A stretch of DNA of 64,000 nt from Polynucleobacter sp. MWH-Jannik1A5 (GTDB lineage: Bacteria > Pseudomonadota > Gammaproteobacteria > Burkholderiales > Burkholderiaceae): positions 1,210,510 through 1,274,509 of the forward strand of contig NZ_JACVPQ010000001.1 of assembly GCF_018881795.1 (NCBI RefSeq). Direction: 5' to 3'. Below are positions 15,131-25,066 of the stretch, in pieces; positions within the stretch are counted from its first letter, which is position 1; every line of letters starts with the position of its first letter. The position numbers were made by a program, and so were the translations under genes. Below the pieces are notes generated by a model that saw only the letters and a program-made list of their open reading frames with translations, made no database searches and had not been told where the DNA came from.

Positions 15131-16147
15131 ATGACAAATTATTGGGCAAATTCCGCATATAAGACTCTGGCAATCAGCCCTGACCGCCAGCTGCTGGTTA
15201 CAGACGACTTTCTGCGCACCTACATGGCAAGGCCTGAGCTCGCACTAGTGCCTGAATCCTGCCCTGCTGAGCGAGCACTTCACCAGCGTTTAACAGAAAA
15301 CCCTCGTGCTGAAGTGGTTGAAACTGAAATCACCTCAATGGCTGATGAGGATATTCAGGAGAACTATCGTGTCTGGTTGCGCTATCGAGCGCGCCTGTTG
15401 TCAGCCAGCTCTTTAGAGGCTTTTTATATGAGCCTCTTCAAAGGTGAGGGGGTGGATGTTCCACCCTTATTTATCTCCCTACTAGCCCAAATCTTTATCA
15501 GACATATTTTGGGTGATGACGCGCACCCATTGGAAGTGCGCATGGGAGAGCTCTTTTTTAGAACTCAAAAAATTACCATCATTGAGGATGGCATCGTGAT
15601 GGGCGCCGATGAAGAGGTAGTCGCTCGCAATGCCCAGGCAGGCGATACGGGCAACATCATGGATTTGCTAAAGGGTAAGTCCATGACCATGAGATCGGCG
15701 GATTTAGATGTGCTGCATGAGGACAATGCTGAGGAGTATTGGTCGCGCAATGAAGATTTCGATTTAGCAGTGCAATTGAATTTTGGACACGAGCCTATTA
15801 ATCGTTTTTGTCGTGTTTTAGAGAAATGGGTTAAGCACTTCTTAGGTGTCAGTGTGCGCATAACCCCTATGCAGCAAATTAGCGATCCCAAGTGGTCATG
15901 GCATGTTGGCTTGGATGCAGCTGCAACTGAAATTCTGAATAAGCTTTACAACAAAGAGTTAGTTGAGGCAGATGAGTTGCAAAAAGTGATTTGCTTATTT
16001 CGTCTGGATTTTATTGACGAGGCTGCTGTAGCCAAGGCTCAGGCAAGCAAACCGGTCTATATGGCTATTGCTATGAATGATCAGCAGCAGCTCAAGTTAA
16101 AACCGCAGAACCTATTATTTAACTTACCGCTGGCAAAAGTTTCTTAA
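15131..16147 (+). CDS. DUF6352 family protein
   Basis: A 338-residue soluble protein with no signal or membrane helix. Conserved-looking stretches are ARPELALVPESCPAERALH near residue 33, then VDVPPLFISLLAQ, ISDPKWSWHVGLDAAATEILN and a C-terminal LKPQNLLFNLPLA. I match it to DUF6352, a family seen mainly in Burkholderiales, with no established function. The recurring ELALVPES and WRWHVGLD-type motifs suggest a conserved fold with a real biochemical role. It ends with a 4-nt overlap against the convergent MFS gene. Confidence 0.75.
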   Translation: MTNYWANSAYKTLAISPDRQLLVTDDFLRTYMARPELALVPESCPAERALHQRLTENPRAEVVETEITSMADEDIQENYRVWLRYRARLLSASSLEAFYMSLFKGEGVDVPPLFISLLAQIFIRHILGDDAHPLEVRMGELFFRTQKITIIEDGIVMGADEEVVARNAQAGDTGNIMDLLKGKSMTMRSADLDVLHEDNAEEYWSRNEDFDLAVQLNFGHEPINRFCRVLEKWVKHFLGVSVRITPMQQISDPKWSWHVGLDAAATEILNKLYNKELVEADELQKVICLFRLDFIDEAAVAKAQASKPVYMAIAMNDQQQLKLKPQNLLFNLPLAKVS

Positions 16148-17340
16148 ACAATTGCTTGGGACTTTTTGCGCTGCTGAGCGAGCCAGTAAAGTGCAAGACC
16201 GGTAATCACTACAGGAATCAGTGATCCCCAATTCAGAATGCTCCACCCATGAGAGGTGACGAGGGCACCTGAACCAAAAGAGGTGAAAGCCATGGTGCCA
16301 AAGACAAAAAAGTTAATTGCCGCTTGAGCTTTGTCTCGTTCGTTAGGTTGATATGTGGTCATTGCCAAAGAAGTGGCTCCGGTAAATAAAAAGTTCCAGC
16401 CGACACCTAGTAAAAATAAAGCAATAAAGAATTGATGTAGGTCAGTGCCGGTAAGCGCAATGGCGATACAGATGAAGTTCAGTAGCACTCCGACGCCCAT
16501 AATCTTTAATGTGCCAAATCTCTGGATGAGTGAGCCCGTAAAAAATCCTGGAGCAAACATCCCGATCACATGCCACTCAAGAACTAAAGCGGTATCCGAG
16601 AAAGGTAGCCCACAGATTTGCATCGCTAAAGGCGTAGCTGCCATGAGTAGATTCATCACTCCATAGCCCAACGCTGCACCAATGATGGCAACTACAAATA
16701 CGGGTTGCCGAAGAATCACGCTTAAGGGACGCCCATCTGAGAGTGAGTGTTGGGTCTTTAACTCTTGGGGGAAATGAATGAACTGCATGACAATGATGCC
16801 AATAAAGCCGGCGATAGAGAGGGTGAGGTACGCCCCCAGGAAGGCGGTTTCAAAGAGGTCTCGTGTCCATGAGGCGAGGTTAGGTCCGATAACAGCGCCA
16901 AGGATGCCACCGGCAAGCACCCAAGAAACGGCTTTGTCACGTTGCTTTAAATCTGTCAGTTCTGCTGCAGCAAAGCGATAAAGCTGACCATTGGCGCTGT
17001 AGTAGCCAGCAATAAAGGTTCCTGCAACCAAAAGCCAAAAGTTTTTGCTCACAGCAGCATAGGCGCATAAAAGGGCGGAGAGCATTGCCACTAGCAGACC
17101 CAGTTGAAATGAAATCTTGCGCCCAAAATAATTCTGGGATTTAGCCACGATGGAGGTAGAAAAGGCGCCTCCAACTACGTAGCCCATGACGGGTAGGGTG
17201 GCCATCCAGCTGACTGGGGCTAGGCTAAGGCCCACAAGCCCATTAATGGCAATAAAAGTGACGTTATTGGTGAGGAATAAGCCCTGACAAATGATCAGCA
17301 GCACCAGGTTTCGATTCAGTAAGGGGTGTTTGCTGGTCAT
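16144..17340 (-). CDS. MFS transporter
   Basis: A 398-residue permease with about twelve membrane helices, in the size range of the major facilitator superfamily. The loop between helices 2 and 3 reads SQNYFGRKISFQLG, a diverged form of the MFS GxxxDRxGRK motif. The central loop is near residues 195-210 (TQHSLSDGRPLS). The substrate cannot be read from the sequence; similar proteins are annotated as drug or sugar efflux carriers. It is transcribed alone and converges on the DUF6352 gene. Confidence 0.8.
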   Translation of the reverse strand: MTSKHPLLNRNLVLLIICQGLFLTNNVTFIAINGLVGLSLAPVSWMATLPVMGYVVGGAFSTSIVAKSQNYFGRKISFQLGLLVAMLSALLCAYAAVSKNFWLLVAGTFIAGYYSANGQLYRFAAAELTDLKQRDKAVSWVLAGGILGAVIGPNLASWTRDLFETAFLGAYLTLSIAGFIGIIVMQFIHFPQELKTQHSLSDGRPLSVILRQPVFVVAIIGAALGYGVMNLLMAATPLAMQICGLPFSDTALVLEWHVIGMFAPGFFTGSLIQRFGTLKIMGVGVLLNFICIAIALTGTDLHQFFIALFLLGVGWNFLFTGATSLAMTTYQPNERDKAQAAINFFVFGTMAFTSFGSGALVTSHGWSILNWGSLIPVVITGLALYWLAQQRKKSQAIV

Positions 17341-17421
17341 GGCTTGCAGTTTACGGTGAATTTGCAGCTTGAGTGAGCTTGGTGAATTCCCTTAAATGAC
17401 TCTTAATTAGCTATTTTCACG

Positions 17422-17442
17422 GGCAAAACCACCATTTTTGCC
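17422..17442. repeat. Inverted repeat upstream of icd
   Basis: GGCAAAA and TTTTGCC are perfect inverted halves with a 7-base spacer, about 135 bp before the icd start. A TAAAAT element (17455-17460) lies just downstream and could be a -10 box. The pair may be an operator or a weak hairpin. The rest of the 236-bp gap shows only a shorter imperfect repeat near 17525-17550. Confidence 0.35.
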
Positions 17443-17576
17443 AGGTCCAATGATTTAAAATGGAGGACTCGCCTCATTGGCAATAAGTGCGCTAAAAGCG
17501 ACTTGCAAAATGGGGATTTGAGGGCGACAGGGTAAAAACCTGACTCTGTAATTTTTTCAAAATTGAGGAAACATTC

Positions 17577-19811
17577 ATGGCTTCAGAGAAATCAAAGATT
17601 ATTTATACGCTGACAGATGAAGCGCCGCTTTTGGCGACTTGCGCATTTCTGCCAATTATTCGTACTTTTACGGCACCTGCTGGCGTAGAGATTGTGAAGA
17701 GCGACATTTCTGTTGCCGCACGTATCTTGGCTGAGTTTTCTGATTGCCTAACTCCTGAGCAGCAAGTTCCAGATAACTTGGGTGCGCTCGGTAAGATGAC
17801 TTTATTGCCTGACACGAACATCATTAAGTTGCCAAACATTAGTGCTTCTGTACCTCAGTTATTGGCGGCTATTAAAGAGTTGCAATCTAAAGGCTATAAG
17901 ATCCCGAATTTCCCTGAAGATCCAAAAACAGATGAAGAGAAGGCAATTCGCACTCGTTACTCTAAGTGCTTGGGTAGCTCGGTTAACCCAGTGTTGCGTG
18001 AAGGCAATTCAGATCGCCGTGCGCCACCCGCTGTAAAGCGTTACGCTCGTAAAAATCCGCACTCCATGGGTGAGTGGAGCCAAGCTTCACGTACACACGT
18101 ATCTCACATGCATGGTGGCGATTTCTACTCTAGCGAGAAGTCCATGACAATGACCAAGGCTTGCGATGTCAAGATGGACTTGGTAACCAAGAGCGGCAAG
18201 ACTATCGTCCTGAAGCCAAAAGTTTCCTTGTTAGCTGGCGAAATTATTGACAGCATGTACATGAGCAAAAAAGCGCTATGTGAGTTCTACGAGAAAGAAA
18301 TCGAAGATGCTTACAAGACTGGCATGATGTTGTCCTTGCATGTGAAGGCAACCATGATGAAGGTTTCACATCCGATCGTATTTGGTCACGCCGTGAAGAT
18401 TTTCTACAAAGACGCCTTTACTAAGCATGCTAAGTTATTTGACGAGTTGGGTGTGAATGCCAATAACGGTATGAGCAGCTTGTATGAAAAGATCAAAACT
18501 TTGCCAGAATCTAAGCGCGAAGAAATTATTCAGGACTTGCATGCTTGCCACGAACATCGTCCAGCATTGGCGATGGTTGACTCTGCTAAAGGTATCACCA
18601 ACTTACACTCTCCAAGCGACGTGATTGTGGATGCTTCTATGCCTGCCATGATTCGTGTTGGCGGCAAGATGTGGGGTGCAGATGGTCGTTTGCATGACAC
18701 CAAGGCTGTTATCCCAGAAAGTACTTTTGCCCGCATCTATCAAGAAATGATTAATTTCTGTAAGACACATGGCAACTTTGATCCGAAAACGATGGGCACT
18801 GTACCTAACGTTGGCTTGATGGCTCAGCAGGCTGAAGAGTATGGCTCACATGACAAGACTTTTGAGATTCCAGAAGCTGGTGTAGCGCGTATTGTTGCGG
18901 ATGATGGCACTGTATTGCTCGAGCAAAATGTAGAAGAGGGCGATATCTGGCGTATGTGCCAAGTGAAGGATGCGCCAATTCGTGATTGGGTCAAGTTGGC
19001 TGTTAACCGTGCGCGACTCTCTGACACTCCAGCAGTCTTTTGGCTCGATGAGTACCGTCCACATGAAGCCGAATTAATTAAGAAGGTAAAAACTTACCTT
19101 AAAGATTACGACCTCGAAGGGGTTGATATTCGGATCATGTCTCAGACTCGCGCAATGCGCTACACCTTAGAGCGTGTGATTCGTGGCAAGGACACCATTT
19201 CTGTAACTGGTAATATTTTGCGTGACTACCTTACCGACTTGTTCCCGATTATGGAATTAGGAACTAGCGCGAAGATGTTATCTATCGTGCCTTTGATGGC
19301 TGGTGGTGGCTTGTTTGAAACTGGTGCAGGTGGTTCTGCTCCAAAACACGTTCAACAGTTAGTGGAAGAAAACCATTTACGTTGGGACTCACTGGGTGAG
19401 TTCTTGGCTTTAGCGGTGTCTCTTGAGGATATCGGCGATAAGACAGGTAACAATAAAGTGAAAATCTTGGCGCGTACATTGGATGAAGCGACTGGCAAGT
19501 TGTTGGATAACAATAAGTCACCTTCACCGCGTACAGGCGAGTTAGATAACCGCGGTAGCCAGTTCTACTTGGCAATGTACTGGGCTGAGGCTCTGGCTGC
19601 TCAAACTGAAGATAAAGAATTGCAGGCCTTCTTTGCACCTTTAGCTAAGACTCTGATTGCGAATGAGCAAAAGATCGCAGATGAACTCAAGGCTGTTCAA
19701 GGTAAACCAGCGGATATTGGTGGTTACTTTGTAGCTGACCCAGAAAAGTGCAAGGCTGTAATGCGTCCTAGCCCTACTTTCAATGCAGCCCTCAAGGCCG
19801 CAAGAAGTTAA
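17577..19811 (+). CDS. icd: Monomeric NADP-dependent isocitrate dehydrogenase
   Basis: A 744-residue enzyme of the monomeric IDH family (about 740 residues), distinct from the 410-residue dimeric type. It converts isocitrate to 2-oxoglutarate, CO2 and NADPH in the TCA cycle. The N-terminus [20 protein letters not shown], the substrate region [19 protein letters not shown] (read here as [14 protein letters not shown]) and [11 protein letters not shown] fit the family closely. It is a major NADPH source. An ATTGAGGAAAC stretch gives the ribosome site. A terminator follows. Confidence 0.95.
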   Translation: MASEKSKIIYTLTDEAPLLATCAFLPIIRTFTAPAGVEIVKSDISVAARILAEFSDCLTPEQQVPDNLGALGKMTLLPDTNIIKLPNISASVPQLLAAIKELQSKGYKIPNFPEDPKTDEEKAIRTRYSKCLGSSVNPVLREGNSDRRAPPAVKRYARKNPHSMGEWSQASRTHVSHMHGGDFYSSEKSMTMTKACDVKMDLVTKSGKTIVLKPKVSLLAGEIIDSMYMSKKALCEFYEKEIEDAYKTGMMLSLHVKATMMKVSHPIVFGHAVKIFYKDAFTKHAKLFDELGVNANNGMSSLYEKIKTLPESKREEIIQDLHACHEHRPALAMVDSAKGITNLHSPSDVIVDASMPAMIRVGGKMWGADGRLHDTKAVIPESTFARIYQEMINFCKTHGNFDPKTMGTVPNVGLMAQQAEEYGSHDKTFEIPEAGVARIVADDGTVLLEQNVEEGDIWRMCQVKDAPIRDWVKLAVNRARLSDTPAVFWLDEYRPHEAELIKKVKTYLKDYDLEGVDIRIMSQTRAMRYTLERVIRGKDTISVTGNILRDYLTDLFPIMELGTSAKMLSIVPLMAGGGLFETGAGGSAPKHVQQLVEENHLRWDSLGEFLALAVSLEDIGDKTGNNKVKILARTLDEATGKLLDNNKSPSPRTGELDNRGSQFYLAMYWAEALAAQTEDKELQAFFAPLAKTLIANEQKIADELKAVQGKPADIGGYFVADPEKCKAVMRPSPTFNAALKAARS

Positions 19812-19860
19812 TAGGTAAAAATGCTAAGTACTTAATTTTTGAATTAGGTATAGTATTTAT

Positions 19861-19887
19861 AGGCAAACCTTCGGGTTTGCCTTTTTA
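19861..19887 (+). terminator. Intrinsic terminator after icd
   Basis: GGCAAACC and GGTTTGCC form an 8-bp stem with a TTCG tetraloop, followed by TTTTT. It is a very stable terminator separating icd from the BLUF gene. Confidence 0.9.
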
Positions 19888-19919
19888 ATTTATAAATCCT
19901 TACTTACTATCTTTGAGTA

Positions 19920-20327
19920 ATGCCAAAACCAAAAGACCTGGTGGAATTGAGTTATCTGAGCGAAGCAGTCTCGAATATGTCTTTTCTTGGCTTAATGCGT
20001 TTGCTAGAGTCTGCACGTGCCTTCAATCAAAAGCACGGCGTCACCGGTATTCTTTTGTATGACAACCAGCAGTTTGGACAAGTCATTGAAGGCGAGCGCG
20101 CCAATGTAATGAAAGTGTGGAAGCGCATTCAGGAAGATAAGCGTCATCATCGGGTCGAGCTCTTGGAAATTCGCGAAATCTCAGAGCGTAGCTTTCCAGA
20201 TTGGTTGCTACGCTTCTACGGCGGTGAAACACTGACTCGAGACTATCCCGCTCTCGCTGAGATGGTCGGTGGTATGGATAAACATAGCCTAGCTTTGATG
20301 AATAGAATGCGCGAGAGCCAGTCTTAA
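19920..20327 (+). CDS. Short BLUF-domain blue-light photoreceptor
   Basis: A 135-residue protein that is a single BLUF domain plus about 35 residues. The FAD-contacting triad has the canonical spacing: Tyr12 (ELSYLS), Asn36 (ARAFNQ) and Gln54 (FGQVIEG), matching Tyr21/Asn45/Gln63 of AppA. Trp95 is at the AppA Trp104 position, but the position of the signalling Met106 is Leu97 (SFPDWLL). Short BLUF proteins signal by interacting with a partner rather than through a fused output domain. No such partner is evident next to it; msrP follows on the same strand after 56 bases. Confidence 0.92.
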   Translation: MPKPKDLVELSYLSEAVSNMSFLGLMRLLESARAFNQKHGVTGILLYDNQQFGQVIEGERANVMKVWKRIQEDKRHHRVELLEIREISERSFPDWLLRFYGGETLTRDYPALAEMVGGMDKHSLALMNRMRESQS

Positions 20328-20383
20328 GCAAGAAATAATTATCGGTAGCAAAATAGGAGAATTACAGTCCTAAGGGGTGCGGC

Positions 20384-21346
20384 ATGCGCTTTATCGATAA
20401 GACCATTCATGCGAGTGACATTACTCCACAAGCCGTTTTTGAAAATCGTAGAAATATCATTAAGACTGCAGCCGCTGGTGGCTTTGGGTTAGCCTTAGCC
20501 CCTTGGTTTTCACGGCAGGCTCTGGCGGCGACCCCAGAAAAACTGGCAGCTACATTGAATCCAGCTTTTGCGGATATGGATGGGTTGACCTCATACAAAT
20601 ACGTGACTGGCTATAACAACTTTTATGAATTTGGCACGGATAAAGAAGATCCAGCAGTCAATGCAGGAAGTTTACAAACTCGACCTTGGACAATTTCTAT
20701 TGAGGGTTTAGTTAAAAAACCCATGACCTTGGATATTGATGCGCTGCTCAAATTGGCGCCAATCGAAGAACGTATTTATCGGATGCGTTGTGTCGAAGGT
20801 TGGTCGATGGTCATTCCTTGGGATGGCTACTCACTCTCTAAGCTTATTAATAAAGTAGAGCCACTGGGATCGGCCAAGTATGTGGAGTTTGTTTCATTGG
20901 CTGATCGCAAGCAAATGCCAGGGATTAAAAGCAATATTATTGATTGGCCCTATCGCGAAGGTTTGCGTATGGATGAGGCTATGAATCCCTTAACGCTACT
21001 AACCTTAGGCTTGTATGGCGAAGTCTTGCCCAAGCAGAATGGTGCTCCAGTACGCATTGTGGTGCCTTGGAAGTATGGCTTCAAAAGCGCGAAGTCTATT
21101 GTCAAAATTCGCTTTACCGAAGAGATGCCCAAGACTAGCTGGAGTCAGTTTGATGCCAGAGAATATGGCTTTTACTCTAACGTTAACCCCCAAGTAGATC
21201 ATCCACGCTGGAGTCAGGCGACTGAGCGGCGTATTGGTGATCCAAAAGGGATGTTCGCACCGAAGATTAAAACCCAAATGTTTAATGGCTATGGTGAGCA
21301 AGTCGCCAGCATGTATACGGGCATGGATCTGAAGAAGTACTATTAG
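20384..21346 (+). CDS. msrP: Protein-methionine-sulfoxide reductase catalytic subunit MsrP
   Basis: A 320-residue molybdopterin enzyme of the sulfite oxidase fold (formerly YedY). It has a Tat signal with Arg22-Arg23 (NRRNIIKT) and a cleavage region near residue 49. The molybdenum ligand is Cys136 in [13 protein letters not shown]. It repairs oxidised methionine in periplasmic proteins, using electrons from the membrane heme protein MsrQ. msrQ is not next door here but lies at 25670. Molybdenum cofactor genes sit at 33-36 kb. A lipocalin gene follows with overlapping codons. Confidence 0.94.
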   Translation: MRFIDKTIHASDITPQAVFENRRNIIKTAAAGGFGLALAPWFSRQALAATPEKLAATLNPAFADMDGLTSYKYVTGYNNFYEFGTDKEDPAVNAGSLQTRPWTISIEGLVKKPMTLDIDALLKLAPIEERIYRMRCVEGWSMVIPWDGYSLSKLINKVEPLGSAKYVEFVSLADRKQMPGIKSNIIDWPYREGLRMDEAMNPLTLLTLGLYGEVLPKQNGAPVRIVVPWKYGFKSAKSIVKIRFTEEMPKTSWSQFDAREYGFYSNVNPQVDHPRWSQATERRIGDPKGMFAPKIKTQMFNGYGEQVASMYTGMDLKKYY

Positions 21347-21348
21347 TG

Positions 21349-21915
21349 ATGAGCAAAATTTATTTAGCATTATTTGGTGCATGCATTTTTTTAACTAGCC
21401 TCTCTACTTATAGTCAGACATCTGATGTAGCGGTAAAGACAATTCCCTCTCTGGACGTGCCGCGCTATTTGGGCACTTGGTATGAGATTGCTAAATATCC
21501 CAATTGGTTTCAAAGAAAGTGCGTCAGTAATACCAAGGCGGTTTACTCCCCTAGGGCTGATGGCACACTCAAGGTATTGAATAGCTGCAAAACTGCTGAA
21601 GGCGAGATTTCTGAGGCAGAAGGTACCGCTCGCCAAATGGGGCCAAAAGACTCGCCTAAATTGGAGGTGCGTTTTGCTCCAGCCTGGCTATCATTTATTC
21701 CATTGGTATGGGGTGATTATTGGGTTGTTGATCTAGACCCTCAATATCAAGTTGCAGTAGTGAGTGATCCACGCCGTGAATACCTCTGGATTCTGTCGAG
21801 AACACCGCAATTGGATAAAAAAGTTTATGAAGATACGCTGCAGCGCATACAAGCTCAGCAGTTCGATGTTCGTAAGCTAGAGTTAACGATGCAAACTCCC
21901 TCCCAAAAGAATTAA
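21349..21915 (+). CDS. Bacterial lipocalin (Blc-like)
   Basis: A 188-residue exported lipocalin. A signal peptide covers about residues 1-23. The lipocalin first motif is YLGTWYEIAKYPNWFQ, followed by CVSNTKAVYS, and the YWVVDLDPQYQVAVVSDP segment is the second conserved block. Unlike E. coli Blc there is no clear lipobox, so it may be periplasmic rather than lipid-anchored. Family members bind fatty acids or lysophospholipids and help envelope maintenance. I chose ATG 21349; a GTG one codon earlier overlaps the msrP stop. Confidence 0.88.
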   Translation: MSKIYLALFGACIFLTSLSTYSQTSDVAVKTIPSLDVPRYLGTWYEIAKYPNWFQRKCVSNTKAVYSPRADGTLKVLNSCKTAEGEISEAEGTARQMGPKDSPKLEVRFAPAWLSFIPLVWGDYWVVDLDPQYQVAVVSDPRREYLWILSRTPQLDKKVYEDTLQRIQAQQFDVRKLELTMQTPSQKN

Positions 21916-21945
21916 ATCATTCAAAGCCAATAAAAAACTGCAAGC

Positions 21946-22869
21946 ATGACGGCGCATTTATTACCACCTGGAATTGAAGTTTTTGAGAGGGGGTGGCTCT
22001 CCGCAAATAATATTTTTCACTTTGGTGATGGTGATGTTTCCTTGGTGGATTCAGGTTACTGTGCCCATCAAAAGATGACTTTAGATTTAGTAAATAGCGC
22101 TCTAAAAAAACATCACTTAATCACGCTAAATAAGCTAGTAAATACACATCTTCATTCGGATCACTGTGGAGGCAATGCTGCTCTAGCAGAGGCGTTTGAT
22201 TGTGAGGTCTATATTCCAGCGGCTGAAGCATTAGCAGTGAAGAACTGGGATAGTGCTTTATTAAGTTATGACAATCTAGGGCAGGAATGCCCACAGTTTT
22301 TACATCATCAAGTATTGGTGCCTGGTGAGGAAATATTGCTGGGAAGATACCTCTGGAAAATATTGGCCGCTCCCGGACATGATCCCCATTCCGTGATGTT
22401 GTATCAAGCTGATCATCGTATTTTGATTTCTGCGGATGCTTTGTGGGAAGAGGGTTTCGGGGTTATTTTTCCTGAGCTATGGGGTGAGGCTGGATTTGAA
22501 GAGGTGGCACAAACTTTAGATCTGATTGAGACCTTGCCAATTGATTTAGTGATCCCGGGTCATGGTGCACCATTTTCGGATATTACGAAGTCGCTTGCTA
22601 CGGCTCGTTCAAGACTGGATTACTTGGCATCTGATCCAGATCGTAATGCGCGTCATGGCGCTAAAGTCTTGCTGAAATATCGCTTATTGGAGTGGCGTAG
22701 TCGCGATATCAAAGATGTGAATGATTGGATTATTAATACGCCTGCACTCATCAGTACAGCAAAATTACTGAATATGAGTATGGATGAATTTACACAGTGG
22801 CTACCCAAGTCTCTAGTGAAGTCAGGTGCTGCAAAATTAGAGGGTAACTTCTTGCTTGATCTTGCTTGA
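21946..22869 (+). CDS. MBL-fold metallo-hydrolase
   Basis: A 307-residue metallo-beta-lactamase-fold protein. Metal-binding residues are visible in NTHLHSDHCGG (HxHxDH), AAPGHDPHSV, the Asp of SADALWEEGFG and VIPGHGAP. The C-terminal 90 residues (about 215-307) are helical and resemble the MBL-associated C-terminal winged domain of glyoxalase II-like hydrolases. The substrate is unknown. It follows the lipocalin gene by 30 bases and may be in the same transcript as msrP. Confidence 0.82.
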   Translation: MTAHLLPPGIEVFERGWLSANNIFHFGDGDVSLVDSGYCAHQKMTLDLVNSALKKHHLITLNKLVNTHLHSDHCGGNAALAEAFDCEVYIPAAEALAVKNWDSALLSYDNLGQECPQFLHHQVLVPGEEILLGRYLWKILAAPGHDPHSVMLYQADHRILISADALWEEGFGVIFPELWGEAGFEEVAQTLDLIETLPIDLVIPGHGAPFSDITKSLATARSRLDYLASDPDRNARHGAKVLLKYRLLEWRSRDIKDVNDWIINTPALISTAKLLNMSMDEFTQWLPKSLVKSGAAKLEGNFLLDLA

Positions 22870-22878
22870 ATGTTTATT

Positions 22879-23676
22879 TTAAAAGCTCAGCGAAATCTTT
22901 CCGTATAGAGACCAATTATAAAGTTGGTAGGTTTGCACCACTTGTTTAGCGCCACCAACTGCAACTAAAAGATGTTTATTAAATCGGTGGGTCACCATCG
23001 CATCGATCGGTACAAACCACCCACCACCCGCAGCGTTATAGACTGCGCCATTCTCATCCCAAAATCTTAGCTGCGTGCTAGGTCCTAAGTTCAGACCTAC
23101 GGTTGGATATAGCTCAAGACGGCTTGCCAGTGGCGGTGGGCTAACGCCAGATGGCGCTTTAGAATTAAACCCAAACATATATCTAGCAAGCGGTGAAATA
23201 TCTGAGAGTACTTTTTGCTCACTACTAGCTGGTGCAAATGAGGTGCTTACTTGTGGTCCGGCCAGCCATTGGCCTAAATTACTCAGTGGCGCGAATAATC
23301 TTGCGCCAACATTGCCAAACCAGCCAGCTTGACCACCCCAAATCGTGAGCATTGCATTATTAGCTGAAAAAGTTCCGGTGGATTGAGCGGGAAGCTGGGG
23401 GCCATAAGCAGCTGAATAAGCCGTATCAAGTCTCATGGTGCCGTGCCAATCCCCAAGGTTTACGGGATTGTAATAACGGAGTTTGAGAGTATCGATATAG
23501 TTCTCGGAGCCTTGAGAGTCATGGTAGCCCCAGAATTCAAGTATGTGATCTGATGACCTTTGTTGTGATGTATTGACGAGTCCTAGAATGGGCGCGGATG
23601 TACTGGGTTCTGTAACCGCCATCAAGGTAGCGGGAATACATAATGAAAGCAGGACCAGTGTGCGTAGAAATATCAT
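22879..23676 (-). CDS. Outer-membrane beta-barrel protein of unknown function
   Basis: A 265-residue exported protein. A signal peptide (about residues 1-19) is followed by beta strands of alternating character. The C-terminus is LYGKISLSF, a classical final strand ending in Phe for insertion by the BAM complex. Short conserved-looking pieces are LEFWGYHDSQGSENYIDTLK near residue 46 and YNPVNLGDWHGTMRLD near 69. I do not recognise a specific family; it could be a porin-like channel. It is followed downstream by only 9 bases before the convergent MBL gene. Confidence 0.65.
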   Translation of the reverse strand: MIFLRTLVLLSLCIPATLMAVTEPSTSAPILGLVNTSQQRSSDHILEFWGYHDSQGSENYIDTLKLRYYNPVNLGDWHGTMRLDTAYSAAYGPQLPAQSTGTFSANNAMLTIWGGQAGWFGNVGARLFAPLSNLGQWLAGPQVSTSFAPASSEQKVLSDISPLARYMFGFNSKAPSGVSPPPLASRLELYPTVGLNLGPSTQLRFWDENGAVYNAAGGGWFVPIDAMVTHRFNKHLLVAVGGAKQVVQTYQLYNWSLYGKISLSF

Positions 23677-23694
23677 GAAGGTCCGCTCTAAATT

Positions 23695-24228
23695 TTACGG
23701 CTTCCAGCGATAAAATTTAGGGAAGACACGCATCACCACTGGCCCATTGAAGTCCCAGGATTTGCAGGTGCCCAAGTACAGTGGTGGCTTTTCTCCGGTG
23801 GGATCAAAAAATGCTCCCGGAATAGATTGATAGGCTGCTGTAGCAAGGCTCGTGAGGAGCTCGCGTAAATGCGTACAACCCTTGATTCCGCCAAGATGGG
23901 TATCAATTGTCTTGCGCCAACCTTTGCCTATCTGTGCTCCAATGAGTGAATCCATTGGTGGAATCACAGCAGTACATTCTGCATGTGGGTGACCATCCAT
24001 CACTGCTTCAATATCTTGAATCACAAATTCTTTATCAAGTGTCACGCGCACCCACATGTCATGAAAAGCCTCACCAGGCCCCCAGACTTTTGCACTTGTT
24101 TTAAAGGGGTTGGTTTTGAAATCTTTTAAATGCCCTTCAATATCCCATAAGCCATCTTCCCGCGCGTAACCCTGGAAAGTGATTTCACGGGTATGCAGCA
24201 AGGATCTTGGTTTGGGGTTAGAGAGCAT
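23695..24228 (-). CDS. DUF2889 family protein
   Basis: A protein of about 177 residues with no signal peptide. The N-terminal LLHTREITFQGYAREDGLWDIEG and the later FHDMWVRVTLD, GCTHLRELL and FPKFY are the family pattern of DUF2889, common in Betaproteobacteria. The function is unknown, although a conserved His-rich middle (DGHPHAECT) could bind metal or ligand. I chose the ATG at 24228. An upstream in-frame start at 24336 would run into the promoter of the divergent pseudouridine synthase gene. Confidence 0.78.
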   Translation of the reverse strand: MLSNPKPRSLLHTREITFQGYAREDGLWDIEGHLKDFKTNPFKTSAKVWGPGEAFHDMWVRVTLDKEFVIQDIEAVMDGHPHAECTAVIPPMDSLIGAQIGKGWRKTIDTHLGGIKGCTHLRELLTSLATAAYQSIPGAFFDPTGEKPPLYLGTCKSWDFNGPVVMRVFPKFYRWKP

Positions 24229-24329
24229 GGTTTTTATGTTGTGTGAAGTTATTACTTCTAATGATAATGAATTGGGTAAATAAATGAGGGGCTTAATAGA
24301 GTCCTGCTCTGTAGTATCCTTTGCAGCAT

Positions 24330-25055
24330 ATGGCAAAACCTATTTCTCTCGAAAAAATTCTTTTTAGCCAAGGCTTTGGTACGCGGCGCTACTGTAGTGA
24401 TTTGGTATATGCAGAGCTGGTAAAGGTAAATGGCGTTTTAGCTGAGGACCCGGAAGAAAGAATAGCCACCGAGAATCTCATGCTTAATGTAGAGGGCAGG
24501 GATTGGGAGTACCACGAGAAGGCTTATCTAGCATTTAATAAGCCGGCTAATTATGAATGCTCCCATAAGACGACACACCACCCGAGTGTGTATAGCTTAT
24601 TGCCTAGTCCCTTTATTGAAAGAGGTTTGCAATGTGTGGGGCGCTTAGACTACGACACCACGGGTTTGCTCTTGATTTCTGATGATGGTCAATTCATTCA
24701 TAAGATGACGACTCCTAAGAAAAATATTGGGAAGGTATATCAAATCACTACCCCAGAGCCCATCACCCAGAAGCAAATCGATCACTTATTGAATGGCGTT
24801 GTATTGGATGACGATCCTAAACCTTGCTTTGCCACTGCCTGTAAGCAGATTTCAGATCATGTTCTGGCAATGACGATTGTGGAGGGGCGCTATCACCAGG
24901 TAAAGCGCATGATGGCTGCGGTTGGTAATCACGTTGCCCAATTGCATCGTACTGAAATCGGCGCCTATCAGATGCCTGTTGATTTGGCAGAGGGTGAATG
25001 GCGCTGGCTGTATCCAGAAGATTTGAAGCAGCTTTCTCAAAGTGTTGCTACCTAA
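24330..25055 (+). CDS. rsuA: 16S rRNA pseudouridine synthase, RsuA family
   Basis: A 241-residue enzyme with an N-terminal S4 RNA-binding domain (ISLEKILFSQGFGTRR, residues 5-20) and a catalytic domain with VGRLDYDTTGLLLISDDG, whose Asp is the catalytic nucleophile. The domain order and size match RsuA, which makes pseudouridine 516 in 16S rRNA. Other RsuA-family members such as RluE or RluF cannot be excluded. I chose ATG 24330 over an upstream TTG because MAKPISLEKIL is the usual family start. Confidence 0.87.
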   Translation: MAKPISLEKILFSQGFGTRRYCSDLVYAELVKVNGVLAEDPEERIATENLMLNVEGRDWEYHEKAYLAFNKPANYECSHKTTHHPSVYSLLPSPFIERGLQCVGRLDYDTTGLLLISDDGQFIHKMTTPKKNIGKVYQITTPEPITQKQIDHLLNGVVLDDDPKPCFATACKQISDHVLAMTIVEGRYHQVKRMMAAVGNHVAQLHRTEIGAYQMPVDLAEGEWRWLYPEDLKQLSQSVAT

Positions 25056-25066
25056 AGGAGCGTATC

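Noticed and set aside
24229..24336. N-terminal extension of the DUF2889 protein
   Set aside because: The family start is at the internal Met; the extension overlaps the start and promoter of the divergent pseudouridine synthase gene.
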